Below, piece after piece: positions 1-8,850 of a stretch of DNA of 64,000 nucleotides (position 1 is the stretch's first letter; every line of letters starts with the position of its first letter). The position numbers and the translations under genes were made by a program. The stretch spans positions 1,054,001 to 1,118,000 of the forward strand of contig NZ_CP170386.1 of assembly GCF_042468235.1 (NCBI RefSeq). The letters are read 5' to 3'. Source of the stretch: Lonepinella sp042468235 (GTDB lineage: Bacteria > Pseudomonadota > Gammaproteobacteria > Enterobacterales > Pasteurellaceae). The notes below the pieces were generated by a model. That model did no database searches. It saw nothing but the letters and a program-made list of their open reading frames with translations, and was not told the DNA's origin.

Positions 1-142
1 AAGAATCAAAAACTTCTCGCCAGCTCACTTCTATTGAATTAGGATCTTCAAGATAGCTCTCATAAAGATCTTCAATATACGACTGACTGCCACCAGATAA
101 CGCACTTTGCTCTAGCCACCGTTGAAATGAATTATTCTGCAT
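1..142 (-). CDS. sucA: 2-oxoglutarate dehydrogenase E1, N-terminal fragment
   Basis: Only the first 47 codons lie in the window; the gene runs off the left edge. The translation starts MQNNSFQRWLEQSALSGG and continues with YIEDLYESYLEDP and a SWREVF-like stretch. This is the characteristic N-terminal segment of the thiamine-dependent E1 subunit of the 2-oxoglutarate dehydrogenase complex (TCA cycle), which contacts the E2 core. The ATG at 142 is preceded by an AGGTAGGAAC ribosome site. It is divergent from the citrate synthase gene, so two TCA-cycle genes share one 308-bp control region. The identification rests on this short conserved N-terminus; the catalytic part cannot be seen. Confidence 0.85.
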   Translation of the reverse strand, partial: MQNNSFQRWLEQSALSGGSQSYIEDLYESYLEDPNSIEVSWREVFDS

Positions 143-450
143 CGTGTTCCTACCTATATTAAATTTAACATCCATCATACATAAAATTTAGATTTTATAA
201 ACATTATCTAAATTAATGTAACTTTACCCTATTCTTAAAAAGAAAAATATGATCTACATCACACTTTTGAAATTTAACAAAAAATTTACAGAAATTTTTG
301 AAGACAAATCGTACAAAATGGAGTTATATTTAGATTACATTAATAATTTCACAATTTGTAACTCCGTAGCCTGTAATCTGGGGAGTTCATGGAGTTCACA
401 AAAAAATAACATAAACACAACAAATAACAAAGGCAAAAAAGGAGTGACCT
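143..450. other. sucA-gltA divergent control region (no gene)
   Basis: A 308-bp AT-rich gap. Apart from the CRP-like site at 245-266 I see no RNA gene or riboswitch. One open frame (249-458) crosses it, but its translation is low in complexity, has no ribosome site and overlaps the gltA start. The gltA ribosome site AAGGAGTGACC sits just before 451. Confidence 0.6.
245..266. promoter_or_regulatory. CRP-binding site between sucA and gltA
   Basis: The 22-mer AAATATGATCTACATCACACTT-type site matches the symmetric CRP consensus (AAATGTGATCTAGATCACATTT) at 19 of 22 positions, with both core half-sites nearly intact. It lies about 100 bp from sucA and 185 bp from gltA. I infer cAMP-CRP control of one or both divergent TCA-cycle genes. 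The match is read directly; binding is inferred. Confidence 0.7.
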
Positions 451-1734
451 ATGTCTAATTTAACAGCAAAACTAACTTTAAGCGATGGTAGAGAATTCGA
501 TCTGCCGGTACATCAAGGCTCTTTAGGCTATGATGCCGTTGATGTGCAGGTGCTGAGTAAAAATCATTTATTCACTTTTGACCCCGGCTTAATGTCCACC
601 GCCATGTGTAAATCTGAAATTACCTATATTGATGGCGATAAAGGGATTTTGTTACACCGTGGTTACCCCATTCATGACCTTGCTATGAATGCAGACTATT
701 TAGAAGTCGCCTACCTCTTACTTTATGGTGAACGTCCAGATCCAAAAGATTATAAAGAATTTACTCAAGTTGTTCGTCAGCACACCTTAGTCCACGAACA
801 ACTTTCTCGTTTCTTCCATGGTTTCCGACGAGATTCTCACCCAATGGCAGTGATGTGTGGTGTCAGTGGTGCATTAGCCGCATTCTATCACAATGTACTG
901 GATGTGAGTGATGAAGAACACCGTAATTTAACCGCACTTCGCTTATTAGCCAAAATGCCAACCCTAGCGGCAATGTGTTATAAATATTCGATCGGACATC
1001 CATTTATGTTCCCACAAAATCACCTTTCTTATGCCGGTAATTTCCTGTATATGATGTTTGCTACCCCTTGCGAACCTTATCAAGTCAATCCCGTGCTAGA
1101 AAAAGCGATGAATCGTATCTTTATTCTCCACGCTGACCACGAACAAAACGCCTCCACCTCGACCGTGCGTACGGCTGCTTCTTCTGGTGCCAATCCATTT
1201 GCTTGCATTGCAGCCGGTATTGCTTCACTTTGGGGACCCGCTCATGGTGGTGCCAATGAGGCCTGTATTAGGATGTTAGAAGAAATCGGTTCTATCGATC
1301 GTATTCCTGAATTTATTGCAAAAGCCAAAGATAAAAATGATCCATTCCGTTTAATGGGATTCGGTCACCGTGTGTATAAAAATTACGATCCACGTGCCAA
1401 AGTGATGCGTGAAACTTGTCACGAAGTATTACAAGAATTAGGGATTAAAACTCCATTATTAGAAGTCGCAATGGAATTGGAACGTATTGCCTTAACCGAT
1501 GAATATTTTATTGAGCGTAATCTCTATCCGAATGTTGATTTTTATTCCGGTATTATCTTAAAAGCGATTGGTATTCCTATTTCTATGTTTACGGTTATTT
1601 TTGCTTTAGCACGTACCGTTGGCTGGATCGCACACTGGAAAGAAATGTATGATTTCGGCACCTTAAAAATCGTTCGTCCACGCCAAGTTTATACTGGTCA
1701 TACACAACGAGAATTTAATAAATTAGCTGAATAA
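451..1734 (+). CDS. gltA: Type II citrate synthase
   Basis: Condenses acetyl-CoA and oxaloacetate to citrate, the entry step of the TCA cycle, in the cytoplasm. The 427-residue length equals the usual length of the hexameric Gram-negative type. All three catalytic residues are visible: His265 in WGPAHGGANEA, His306 in MGFGHRVYKNYDPR and Asp363 in YPNVDFYSG. The start ATG follows AAGGAGTGACC at proper spacing. It is divergent from sucA, with a CRP-like site between them, and a hairpin terminator follows at 1756. Some Pasteurellaceae such as H. influenzae lack citrate synthase, so its presence argues for a more complete TCA cycle here. Confidence 0.97.
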   Translation: MSNLTAKLTLSDGREFDLPVHQGSLGYDAVDVQVLSKNHLFTFDPGLMSTAMCKSEITYIDGDKGILLHRGYPIHDLAMNADYLEVAYLLLYGERPDPKDYKEFTQVVRQHTLVHEQLSRFFHGFRRDSHPMAVMCGVSGALAAFYHNVLDVSDEEHRNLTALRLLAKMPTLAAMCYKYSIGHPFMFPQNHLSYAGNFLYMMFATPCEPYQVNPVLEKAMNRIFILHADHEQNASTSTVRTAASSGANPFACIAAGIASLWGPAHGGANEACIRMLEEIGSIDRIPEFIAKAKDKNDPFRLMGFGHRVYKNYDPRAKVMRETCHEVLQELGIKTPLLEVAMELERIALTDEYFIERNLYPNVDFYSGIILKAIGIPISMFTVIFALARTVGWIAHWKEMYDFGTLKIVRPRQVYTGHTQREFNKLAE

Positions 1735-1755
1735 AATATTTTATCATCAATACAT

Positions 1756-1778
1756 TAGGGGGGATATAATTCCCCCTA
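1756..1778 (+). terminator. gltA terminator hairpin
   Basis: TAGGGGGG and TCCCCCTA pair around a 7-nt loop, 20 bp after the gltA stop. The hairpin is followed by TTTCATT. It separates gltA from the ABC transporter pair. Confidence 0.65.
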
Positions 1779-1951
1779 TTTCATTATCATTTGATTAGTC
1801 TCTCCCTTATCACTATAATTAAACGCCCATAGTTCCATCACTTTGTATAAAGTGTATAAATCTTTAGTACCCATTAACAAATTTTAAACACCTTATATTT
1901 GACGATTCAAATTTATTCTGAATAAACATAAATTTTAGGAAACTTAACATC

Positions 1952-3706
1952 ATGATGATAGATAAACGTCTGATTAACACAGTGGAAGACAGCAAAAAAT
2001 GGATTGCTGCGACTGTGTTGTGGAATTGGCTTGCGTTGGTTGGCAGCATTATCACTGCGGTCACATTTGCTTGGTGTCTGCATCAGGCTTTTGAGCACCC
2101 CCTAAGCCTGACAAGTGCGGTGATTTTTTTTATTGTTTTAGTTGCTGCATTGAGCTTGCGTGTCTTTGCAGGGAAAATGGCAGGCAAAGCATCTTACTAT
2201 GCTAGCACCAATGTTAAACATAAATTGAGAACCTTAATTTATCAGAAATTAGCCTCTATGCCGTTAAATCAGGTTAATCAACAATCCACTTCTTCGTTAG
2301 TACAAATTGCTTCAGAGGGGGTAGAACAAATTGAGATCTATTTCGGACGTTATTTGCCACAATTATTTTATAGTTTACTTGCTCCGCTGACGTTATTTCT
2401 TTTTTTAGTCTTTTTTAATGCACCGACCGCTCTGGTTTTATTGGTTTGTGTCCCCTTAATTCCGATGTCAATTATTGCAGTCAATAAAATTGCTAAACGG
2501 CTATTAGCCAAATATTGGGCGATTTATGTGGGATTAGGCAGTAGTTTTTTAGATAACCTACAAGGGCTAGTCACCCTCAAAATTTACCAAGATGATGAAT
2601 ATAAAGCGAAACAAATGGATATTGAAGCGGAACATTTTCGTAAAATCACTATGAAAGTGCTAACCATGCAGCTAAACTCTGTTTCGCTGATGGATTTATT
2701 GGCTTATGGTGGCGCGGCGATTGGGATTTTAACCGCATTATTGCAATTCCAAGCAGGACATTTAACCGTCTTTGCGGTCATTCTATTTATTCTACTTTCC
2801 TCTGAATTTTTCATTCCTTTACGTTTACTTGGTTCATTTTTCCACGTTGCCATGAATGGTAAAGCGGCTTCAGATAAAATTTTCACCTTATTAGACACAC
2901 CAATAACACAAACCCAAGCTGAAAGTGCGGTGAATTTTGATGAAAAAAATAACATTCAAATTACATTACAAAATTTACATTTTGCCTATTCAGCTGAAAA
3001 GAATGCCATCAATGGCTTAAACTTAACCATTCAACCCCATCAATTAACTGTTTTCGTGGGGAAAAGTGGCTGTGGAAAATCAACCTTAGTTTCCCTGTTA
3101 ATGGGCTTTAACCACGCACAACAAGGACAAATTCTGTTTAATGGCAAAAACAGCTCTGATTTGCACCGCACTTCATTCTATCAACAAATTTGTTTAGTCA
3201 GCCATAGCAGTTATATTTTCAAAGGATCATTACGAGAAAATATGCTGATGGCACAAATAAACGCTAGCGATGAACAAATTTATCAAGCGTTAAGCCAAGT
3301 TAATTTGGCAGATTTTGTGCGAGAAAATGGTGGTTTAGATATGCCATTATTAAGTCGTGGTAATAATTTATCAGGCGGACAAATTCAACGTTTAGCCCTA
3401 GCTCGAGCCTTATTACACGATGCCAGTTGCTATATTTTTGATGAAGCCACCAGCAATATTGATGTAGAAAGTGAAGAAATTATCTTGCAGTTTATTCATC
3501 AACTTAAAGCTGAAAAAACCATTGTCATGATTTCACATCGTTTAGCCAATGCGGTACAAGCGGATAAAATTTATGTGTTAGATAACGGGCAATTAGTCGA
3601 ACAAGGAACACATTCGCAACTCATGGAAAAACAAGGGCTTTATACAGAAATGTTTAACCAACAAAAAGCCTTAGAAAATATCAGAACAGGAGCAAATTAT
3701 GCGTAA
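1952..3706 (+). CDS. ABC transporter, CydD-like fused permease/ATPase
   Basis: A 584-residue half-transporter. About six membrane segments (residues ~20-290) precede an ATP-binding domain with Walker A GKSGCGKST near 370, signature LSGGQIQRLALARA near 473, Walker B YIFDEATS near 493 and switch His in SHRLAN. The exporter-fold membrane domain resembles CydD (for example GRYLPQLFYSLLAPL and the conserved EFFIPLRLLGSFFH stretch). It overlaps the next gene by 8 bp, so the two probably form a heterodimer. The family includes cysteine/glutathione exporters and related pairs of unknown substrate. From memory, H. influenzae has such an uncharacterised pair in addition to true CydDC, and this is more likely its counterpart. 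The TonB receptor downstream hints at a haem or iron link; that is inference. No cydAB genes are adjacent. Confidence 0.85.
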   Translation: MMIDKRLINTVEDSKKWIAATVLWNWLALVGSIITAVTFAWCLHQAFEHPLSLTSAVIFFIVLVAALSLRVFAGKMAGKASYYASTNVKHKLRTLIYQKLASMPLNQVNQQSTSSLVQIASEGVEQIEIYFGRYLPQLFYSLLAPLTLFLFLVFFNAPTALVLLVCVPLIPMSIIAVNKIAKRLLAKYWAIYVGLGSSFLDNLQGLVTLKIYQDDEYKAKQMDIEAEHFRKITMKVLTMQLNSVSLMDLLAYGGAAIGILTALLQFQAGHLTVFAVILFILLSSEFFIPLRLLGSFFHVAMNGKAASDKIFTLLDTPITQTQAESAVNFDEKNNIQITLQNLHFAYSAEKNAINGLNLTIQPHQLTVFVGKSGCGKSTLVSLLMGFNHAQQGQILFNGKNSSDLHRTSFYQQICLVSHSSYIFKGSLRENMLMAQINASDEQIYQALSQVNLADFVRENGGLDMPLLSRGNNLSGGQIQRLALARALLHDASCYIFDEATSNIDVESEEIILQFIHQLKAEKTIVMISHRLANAVQADKIYVLDNGQLVEQGTHSQLMEKQGLYTEMFNQQKALENIRTGANYA

Positions 3707-5357
3707 AAATGGATTTATCATCATGTGGCATTTGCTCAAATTAGTCACACCATTAGCTCATATTATGAGTTTCACCATTATTATGGGAACGCTTGGCTTC
3801 CTTGCGGCGATTTTTATTATTGTGTTGGGAGCAATCGGATTAGTGAATCTAGCAGGTTTTGCCACTCACTTTACTTTTAGCCAAATTCTTACCGCACTGA
3901 TTGTACTGGCTATCGCTCGTGGTATCCTACGTTATTTAGAACAAATGTCAGGGCATTACATTGCCTTTAAATTATTAGCACTATTGCGAGATAAAGTCTT
4001 CACCGCCCTACGCCGATTGGCTTTTGATAAATTACAACAAAAACAATCAGGGCAATTATTATCATTAGTCACCAATGATATTGAATTACTTGAAGTATTT
4101 TACGCTCACACCATAGCACCTATTGCTATTGCTATTTTAACATCGGCGATTTTACTCATGGTATTTGGGGCTATTTCTGTTTGGTTTGTCTTAATCGCTT
4201 TGCTTGCCTATCTCACCATTGGCTTTATTCTACCCACAATTACCACTGCCATGGCTCGTGATGAAGGTAGAAAATACCGTGAATTAGTCGGTGAAATGAA
4301 TGATTATTTTCTTGACAGCATTCGTGGCATGAAAGAAATCCAATTATTTGGTTATGAAGACCAGCGGTTAGCGCAAATTAATCAACGTAGCCAAGCCATC
4401 GATCAAGCCTTTTTCCGCATAAAAGCACAAGAATCTAAAGTGCGTGCCTATACAGAAATAGCAGTTTCATTGTTTAATATGTTGATCTTAGCGACCGGAT
4501 TAATTTTATTCTATTATCAACAAATTGATTTCAGTGGCTTATTGATTGCCGTTATTCTACTGATGTCAAGCTATGGTCCTGTGATTGCATTAAGTAATCT
4601 TTCCAATAATTTATTACAAACCCTTGCCAGCGGTGAACGAGTACTAGGTTTACTGCATGAAAAACCTGTACTAGACGATGTAAAGTGCGGTGTAAATTTA
4701 GCAGAAATTGAACAAATCAACGTTACAGGTCTTAATTTTGCTTATGCTGATGAACAGATTCTGTCTAACATCAATCTCAGCTTAAACAAAGGGCAAATTT
4801 TAGGTATTCACGGACGTAGTGGCAGTGGTAAAAGCACTTTGTTGAAACTGCTAATGCGTTTTTACGATCCACAATCTGGTCATATTCAAATCAATGGCAT
4901 AGATTTAACCCAAATCAACACTCAAAGTTTACGTGAAAATATGGCATACATTACGCAACAAACCTATATTTTCAATGAAAGTATTTATGAAAATATTATC
5001 ATAGCAAAACGCCATGCCAGCCAACAACAGGTTATTGAAGCGGCTAAAAAAGCATCTATTCATGACTTTATTATGAGCTTACCTGAAGGCTATGAAACGA
5101 AAATCACCGAATTGGGTAACAGCCTATCAGACGGCGAAAAACAACGCATTGGCATTGCCCGAGCGTTCTTACATAATGCCCCGATTATTTTACTTGATGA
5201 ACCCACAAGTAACTTAGATAGCTTAAATGAAGCTATGGTTTTACAAGCATTACTTAAAGTAAAACAAGAAAAATTAATAGTCTTAGTCAGCCACCGAATC
5301 TCAACTATGCAAATTTGCGATCAGGTGATTCATATTGAGAATGGGCGAGTGTCGTAA
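3699..5357 (+). CDS. ABC transporter, CydC-like fused permease/ATPase
   Basis: A 552-residue half-transporter and partner of the preceding gene. An exporter-type membrane domain (residues ~15-290) is followed by an ATPase domain with Walker A GRSGSGKST near 377. The signature is altered to LSDGEKQRIGIARA (Asp in place of the first Gly of LSGGQ), then comes Walker B IILLDEPTS and the His switch SHRIST. One degenerate signature beside a canonical one in the partner is common in heterodimeric exporters with one catalytically weak site. GGAGCAAATT before the ATG gives a good ribosome site inside the upstream gene. A strong hairpin terminator follows immediately. Substrate unknown. Confidence 0.85.
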   Translation: MRKNGFIIMWHLLKLVTPLAHIMSFTIIMGTLGFLAAIFIIVLGAIGLVNLAGFATHFTFSQILTALIVLAIARGILRYLEQMSGHYIAFKLLALLRDKVFTALRRLAFDKLQQKQSGQLLSLVTNDIELLEVFYAHTIAPIAIAILTSAILLMVFGAISVWFVLIALLAYLTIGFILPTITTAMARDEGRKYRELVGEMNDYFLDSIRGMKEIQLFGYEDQRLAQINQRSQAIDQAFFRIKAQESKVRAYTEIAVSLFNMLILATGLILFYYQQIDFSGLLIAVILLMSSYGPVIALSNLSNNLLQTLASGERVLGLLHEKPVLDDVKCGVNLAEIEQINVTGLNFAYADEQILSNINLSLNKGQILGIHGRSGSGKSTLLKLLMRFYDPQSGHIQINGIDLTQINTQSLRENMAYITQQTYIFNESIYENIIIAKRHASQQQVIEAAKKASIHDFIMSLPEGYETKITELGNSLSDGEKQRIGIARAFLHNAPIILLDEPTSNLDSLNEAMVLQALLKVKQEKLIVLVSHRISTMQICDQVIHIENGRVS

Positions 5358-5363
5358 ATATAT

Positions 5364-5397
5364 AATGCGGTGAATATTGTGTAATATTCACCGCATT
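5364..5397 (+). terminator. Terminator after the ABC pair
   Basis: A perfect 15-bp inverted repeat, AATGCGGTGAATATT and its complement, surrounds a GTGT loop and ends in TTTG. The arms contain a near-uptake-sequence (TGCGGT). It begins 6 bp after the stop codon of the second ABC gene, so the TonB receptor downstream most likely has its own promoter. Confidence 0.75.
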
Positions 5398-5502
5398 TTG
5401 TTGGTTTTCTATTCACTCCATTGACTCAACACTTGCAATAAGATTCTAGGAAAAATACCGCACTTAAAAGTAAAGTATAAACCACGTAAAATTTACAACA
5501 AA

Positions 5503-5547
5503 TAACAATAATTCTCATTTGCTTATGAAATACCTTTTCATTATAAT
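5503..5547 (+). promoter_or_regulatory. Fur-like box and promoter of the haem receptor
   Basis: TAACAATAATTCTCA at 5503-5517 matches 11 of 14 informative positions of the Fur 7-1-7 motif TGATAATNATTATCA. Directly after it lie a -35 candidate TTGCTT (5519-5524), a 17-bp spacer and a perfect -10 TATAAT (5542-5547). A repressor there would block RNA polymerase. This fits iron control of a haem receptor; the regulation is inferred. Confidence 0.55.
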
Positions 5548-5613
5548 TATCCACATTGGAAATTTTCTTCTTTTAACTAAAAATAATCTTTGGATCATGT
5601 AGGGAGATACGCT

Positions 5614-7953
5614 ATGTTTAGGAAAAATCCTGTTTTTTCATTCTCATTAATTACTTTAGCCGTGTTAGGCTATAGCCAACCTAGCTTTAGTGAAGAATCT
5701 AGTCAAACGGAAACGTTAGATAAAATTTCTGTAACAACAGAAGGTGAACAAGATCAAAAACCTGCTGTCATCAAGAAAACACACCAAACTATTCAGCGAG
5801 AATTAATCAGAGATACGCGTGATTTAGTGCGTTATACTACGGATGTGGGGGTGGCTGATAATGGTCGTCATTTAAAAGGCTTTGCCATTCGTGGCGTGGA
5901 AGGTAATCGTGTAGGAATTAGCATTGATGGTGTAAATTTACCTGATAGCGAAGAAAATAGTTTATATGCTCGTTATGGTAATTTCAATCCATCTCGTTTA
6001 AGTATTGATTCTGAATTAGTAAAAGATATTGATATTGTGCGGGGATCTGATTCCTTTAATTCAGGCAGTGGTGCTTTAGGTGGTTCAGTTAATTATCATA
6101 CCCTAGAAGCATTAGATATTGTTAAACCCGATCAGCATTTTGGTGCGTTATTACGTACAGGTTATGCCAGTAAAAATCGTGAATGGGTGAGAACCTTGGG
6201 TGTGGGTTATGTCGGCGAAAAATTAGATGCCATGTTACTTTATTCCCAACGCACAGGTCACGAAATGAAAAGTAATGGCGATGGTCCTGAAACGAATTAT
6301 TCAAGTAGTCAGCACCCAGATCCGTCAACCCATCGTTTTCATAGTTATCTAGCAAAATTAGGGTATCAAATCAACGATCATCACCGTCTTGGGCTTTCTG
6401 TCAATGGTCAACAAGGTGATCGCTATACTGATGAACGTAGCTATACTTTATATGGCAGCCAATGGCGTGAAGCAAATGATGAAAATAAACGTATCAATAT
6501 TAATGCTCAATATGTTTATACGCCTGCATCAAATTATTTAGCCTATGCAAAATTAGATTTAGACTATCAAAAAACTGACTTATCTGCCTTAAATTATAAA
6601 GGCAATCGAGATTATTTAACCAATGCGAAAAAAATAAGCGAAACCTTTGACCGTAGAATGAAAACTGATTTTAAACGGGCTAATATTAGATTGGAAAGTT
6701 TACCACTTTCATCTGGTTTTGGTGAACATACGTTAGCGTTAAATACTTATATCAGCGAACGTGAGTTTAAAAATATTAACCATGATACCAATATTTATGG
6801 GTTAGATGAATGGTATACCATTCAACGTCCTGTGAAAACGAAACAATATAGTATTGCCCTAAAAGATGATATCGTTTGGCGACCTGATTTTAAAACTTGG
6901 CGACCGATTTTCTCCGTGAATATTGGTGCAAGCTATGATTATGCACGTTTAACGCCAAAATCTCTTAACGCTCAATGTAGTAAAGCCTGTTTAGCCGAGG
7001 GTGAACCAAGCCAAAGTAGCTTTGCGAATTGGAACGGTTTCCTAGGATTAAATGCTCAAGTGAATGATACTTGGAAAGTCGGTTATCAATTAAGTACAGG
7101 ATATCGTATTCCAACTGCCACAGAATTATATTTCAGCTTTGAAAACCCTTATGGGACTTGGAAATCCAATCCTGGATTAAAATCTGAACGTAGTGTAAGC
7201 CATACTTTATTCACTCAGGCTCAAAATGATATTGGCACATTTGATTTGAGTGTATATCAAACTCGATACCGCAATTTCTTATTTGAACAAGAAAGTATTA
7301 TCGAACAAACACAATACGGTCGCACCTATCAAACGCAAGTGCAACAAATGGTCAATATTGATCGTGCGAAAATTAATGGTGTTGAAGTCAAAGGTCAGCT
7401 CAATTTAGATAAAGTTACGCCATTACCTGAAGGCTTTAAATTTTATGGTGCCTTAGGCTATAGCAAAGGTAAATTATCGAATGAAGCAAGCCTACTCTCT
7501 ATTCAGCCTATCAAAGCAGTTATTGGCTTAGATTATGAAGATCCAGCAGGGAAATGGGGTATCTTCAGCCGTTTAACTTATTTAGGTGCTAAAAAAGCCA
7601 AAGATGCAAAAACCTTTGAGAATAAATCAAGATGCGTGCTATGGGAATATGATGCTTGGTATGATCAAGATATCTGTACAAAAGAAGAATTATATCAATC
7701 CGTTGAAACCTATAAATACCGTAACAAATCAGCCTATATCTTTGATTTATATGGATATTACAAAATCATGAATGATATTACATTACGAGCTGGCGTATAT
7801 AATCTATTTAACCGAAAATATCACACTTGGGACGCTTTACGTGGTATCAATGCCCATAGCACAACCAATAGTGTGGATAGAGATGGATTAGGTCTTGAAC
7901 GCTTCTACGCTCCAGGTCGTAATTACAGTGCATCGGTGGAAATTCGGTTTTAG
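5614..7953 (+). CDS. TonB-dependent haemoglobin/haem receptor, HmbR-like
   Basis: A 779-residue outer-membrane receptor. A signal peptide (to about SFSEES, residues 1-25) is followed by a TonB box-like ETLDKISV. The plug domain (~50-165) contains FAIRGVEGNRVGISIDGV and VKDIDIVRGSDSFNSGSGALGG, as in haemoglobin/lactoferrin/transferrin-type receptors. A 22-stranded barrel is expected after that, with YRIPTATELYFSFENP and NPGLKSERS resembling the FRAP and NPNL boxes of haem receptors, and the chain ends in ...SVEIRF with terminal Phe. I chose ATG 5614 because AGGGAGATAC lies at the right spacing; an upstream TTG (5590) has no ribosome site. It imports haem or strips it from haemoglobin using TonB-ExbBD (45257-46907). 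The exact ligand cannot be fixed from sequence. Confidence 0.85.
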   Translation: MFRKNPVFSFSLITLAVLGYSQPSFSEESSQTETLDKISVTTEGEQDQKPAVIKKTHQTIQRELIRDTRDLVRYTTDVGVADNGRHLKGFAIRGVEGNRVGISIDGVNLPDSEENSLYARYGNFNPSRLSIDSELVKDIDIVRGSDSFNSGSGALGGSVNYHTLEALDIVKPDQHFGALLRTGYASKNREWVRTLGVGYVGEKLDAMLLYSQRTGHEMKSNGDGPETNYSSSQHPDPSTHRFHSYLAKLGYQINDHHRLGLSVNGQQGDRYTDERSYTLYGSQWREANDENKRININAQYVYTPASNYLAYAKLDLDYQKTDLSALNYKGNRDYLTNAKKISETFDRRMKTDFKRANIRLESLPLSSGFGEHTLALNTYISEREFKNINHDTNIYGLDEWYTIQRPVKTKQYSIALKDDIVWRPDFKTWRPIFSVNIGASYDYARLTPKSLNAQCSKACLAEGEPSQSSFANWNGFLGLNAQVNDTWKVGYQLSTGYRIPTATELYFSFENPYGTWKSNPGLKSERSVSHTLFTQAQNDIGTFDLSVYQTRYRNFLFEQESIIEQTQYGRTYQTQVQQMVNIDRAKINGVEVKGQLNLDKVTPLPEGFKFYGALGYSKGKLSNEASLLSIQPIKAVIGLDYEDPAGKWGIFSRLTYLGAKKAKDAKTFENKSRCVLWEYDAWYDQDICTKEELYQSVETYKYRNKSAYIFDLYGYYKIMNDITLRAGVYNLFNRKYHTWDALRGINAHSTTNSVDRDGLGLERFYAPGRNYSASVEIRF

Positions 7954-7958
7954 CCATT

Positions 7959-8070
7959 AACCCCGCGTACTTGCATACGGGGTTAAGCATAGTTACGCCA
8001 CCATGTGGCTGACTTGTTTCAAGATGCGGAGCATCGTTACTAATCTAGCCCTGTACGCAAGTGCAGGGTT
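7959..8070. repeat. Dispersed multi-hairpin intergenic repeat, copy 1
   Basis: This stretch starts with the hairpin AACCCCG...CGGGGTT (7959-7984), which can serve as the receptor-gene terminator. It continues with small stems GCCAC/GTGGC and ATGC/GCAT and ends with the hairpin CCCTG...CAGGG. Positions 7983-8068 match the reverse complement of 50058-50148 closely, with changes falling mainly in loops. The two ends share a GGGTTAAG...GTWACG-like pattern, so it resembles a small terminal-inverted-repeat element. Confidence 0.6.
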
Positions 8071-8101
8071 AAAATATTTTCACCGCACTTTCCCAAAAAA
8101 A

Positions 8102-8839
8102 CTACAAAATCTGTGCCAAGAACTGCTGCCCTCTTTCCGTTTTTGGCTGGCGAAAAAATTCATCTGGGGTAGTCTGCTCAATAATCATGCCTTGATCCAT
8201 AAATACCACGGAATCGGCAACCCGTTGAGCAAAGCCCATTTCATGAGTCACACATAACATCGTGATACGTTCTTGCTCGGCGAGTTCTACCATGACATCT
8301 AACACTTCTTTCACCATTTCAGGATCGAGTGCGGAAGTGGGTTCATCAAATAACATAACTTTGGGTGACATACAAAGGGATCTGGCAATCGCCACACGTT
8401 GTTGCTGTCCGCCAGATAATTGCCCTGGATATTTATAAGCCTGATCAGCAATTTTTACCCGTTCTAAATATTTTAAGGCAACATCAATGGCTTCTTGCTT
8501 GCTCTTTTTTAATACCCAAATTTGCCCGAGCGTCAAATTTTCTAACACCGTTAAATGGGGGAATAAATTAAAATGTTGGAATACCATGCCGACATTGCGG
8601 CGAATTTCTTCTAGGTGTTTCAGATTATTATTTAACAACACGCCATTGACGATTAACTCACCACTTTGATGATGTTCTAACCCATTAATACAACGAATTA
8701 AAGTTGATTTACCCGATCCTGAGGGACCTGCAATCACAATTTTTTCCCCTTCAGTGACGGTTAAATTCACATTTTTGAGTACATGAAAATCACCATACCA
8801 CTTATTTACATCTTTTAATTGTACCATTACTTTTGACAC
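8102..8839 (-). CDS. aapP: Amino acid ABC transporter ATP-binding protein (AapP-like)
   Basis: ATPase of a polar amino acid uptake system, last gene of a four-gene operon (aapJQMP). The 245 residues hold Walker A GPSGSGKSTL (about residue 38), signature LSGGQQQRVAIARS, Walker B VMLFDEPTSALD and the switch His in CVTHEMGFAQ. Length and motifs are typical for the GlnQ/AapP family. It starts 11 bp after the permease gene ends. Uptake-sequence dyads (ACCGCACTT) lie just downstream. Substrate range is probably broad for L-amino acids, inferred from family only. Confidence 0.92.
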   Translation of the reverse strand: MSKVMVQLKDVNKWYGDFHVLKNVNLTVTEGEKIVIAGPSGSGKSTLIRCINGLEHHQSGELIVNGVLLNNNLKHLEEIRRNVGMVFQHFNLFPHLTVLENLTLGQIWVLKKSKQEAIDVALKYLERVKIADQAYKYPGQLSGGQQQRVAIARSLCMSPKVMLFDEPTSALDPEMVKEVLDVMVELAEQERITMLCVTHEMGFAQRVADSVVFMDQGMIIEQTTPDEFFRQPKTERGQQFLAQIL

Positions 8840-8850
8840 AAATACACTCC

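Noticed and set aside
249..458. 69-codon open frame before gltA
   Set aside because: Low-complexity translation, no ribosome site, covers the CRP site and overlaps the gltA start.
1952..5357. Calling the ABC pair cydDC outright
   Set aside because: Similar fold and order, but no cydAB nearby and I recall a separate uncharacterised pair in related genomes; left as CydDC-like.
5590..5613. Upstream TTG start for the haem receptor
   Set aside because: No ribosome site before it; AGGGAGATAC is placed for ATG 5614, which also gives a normal signal peptide.
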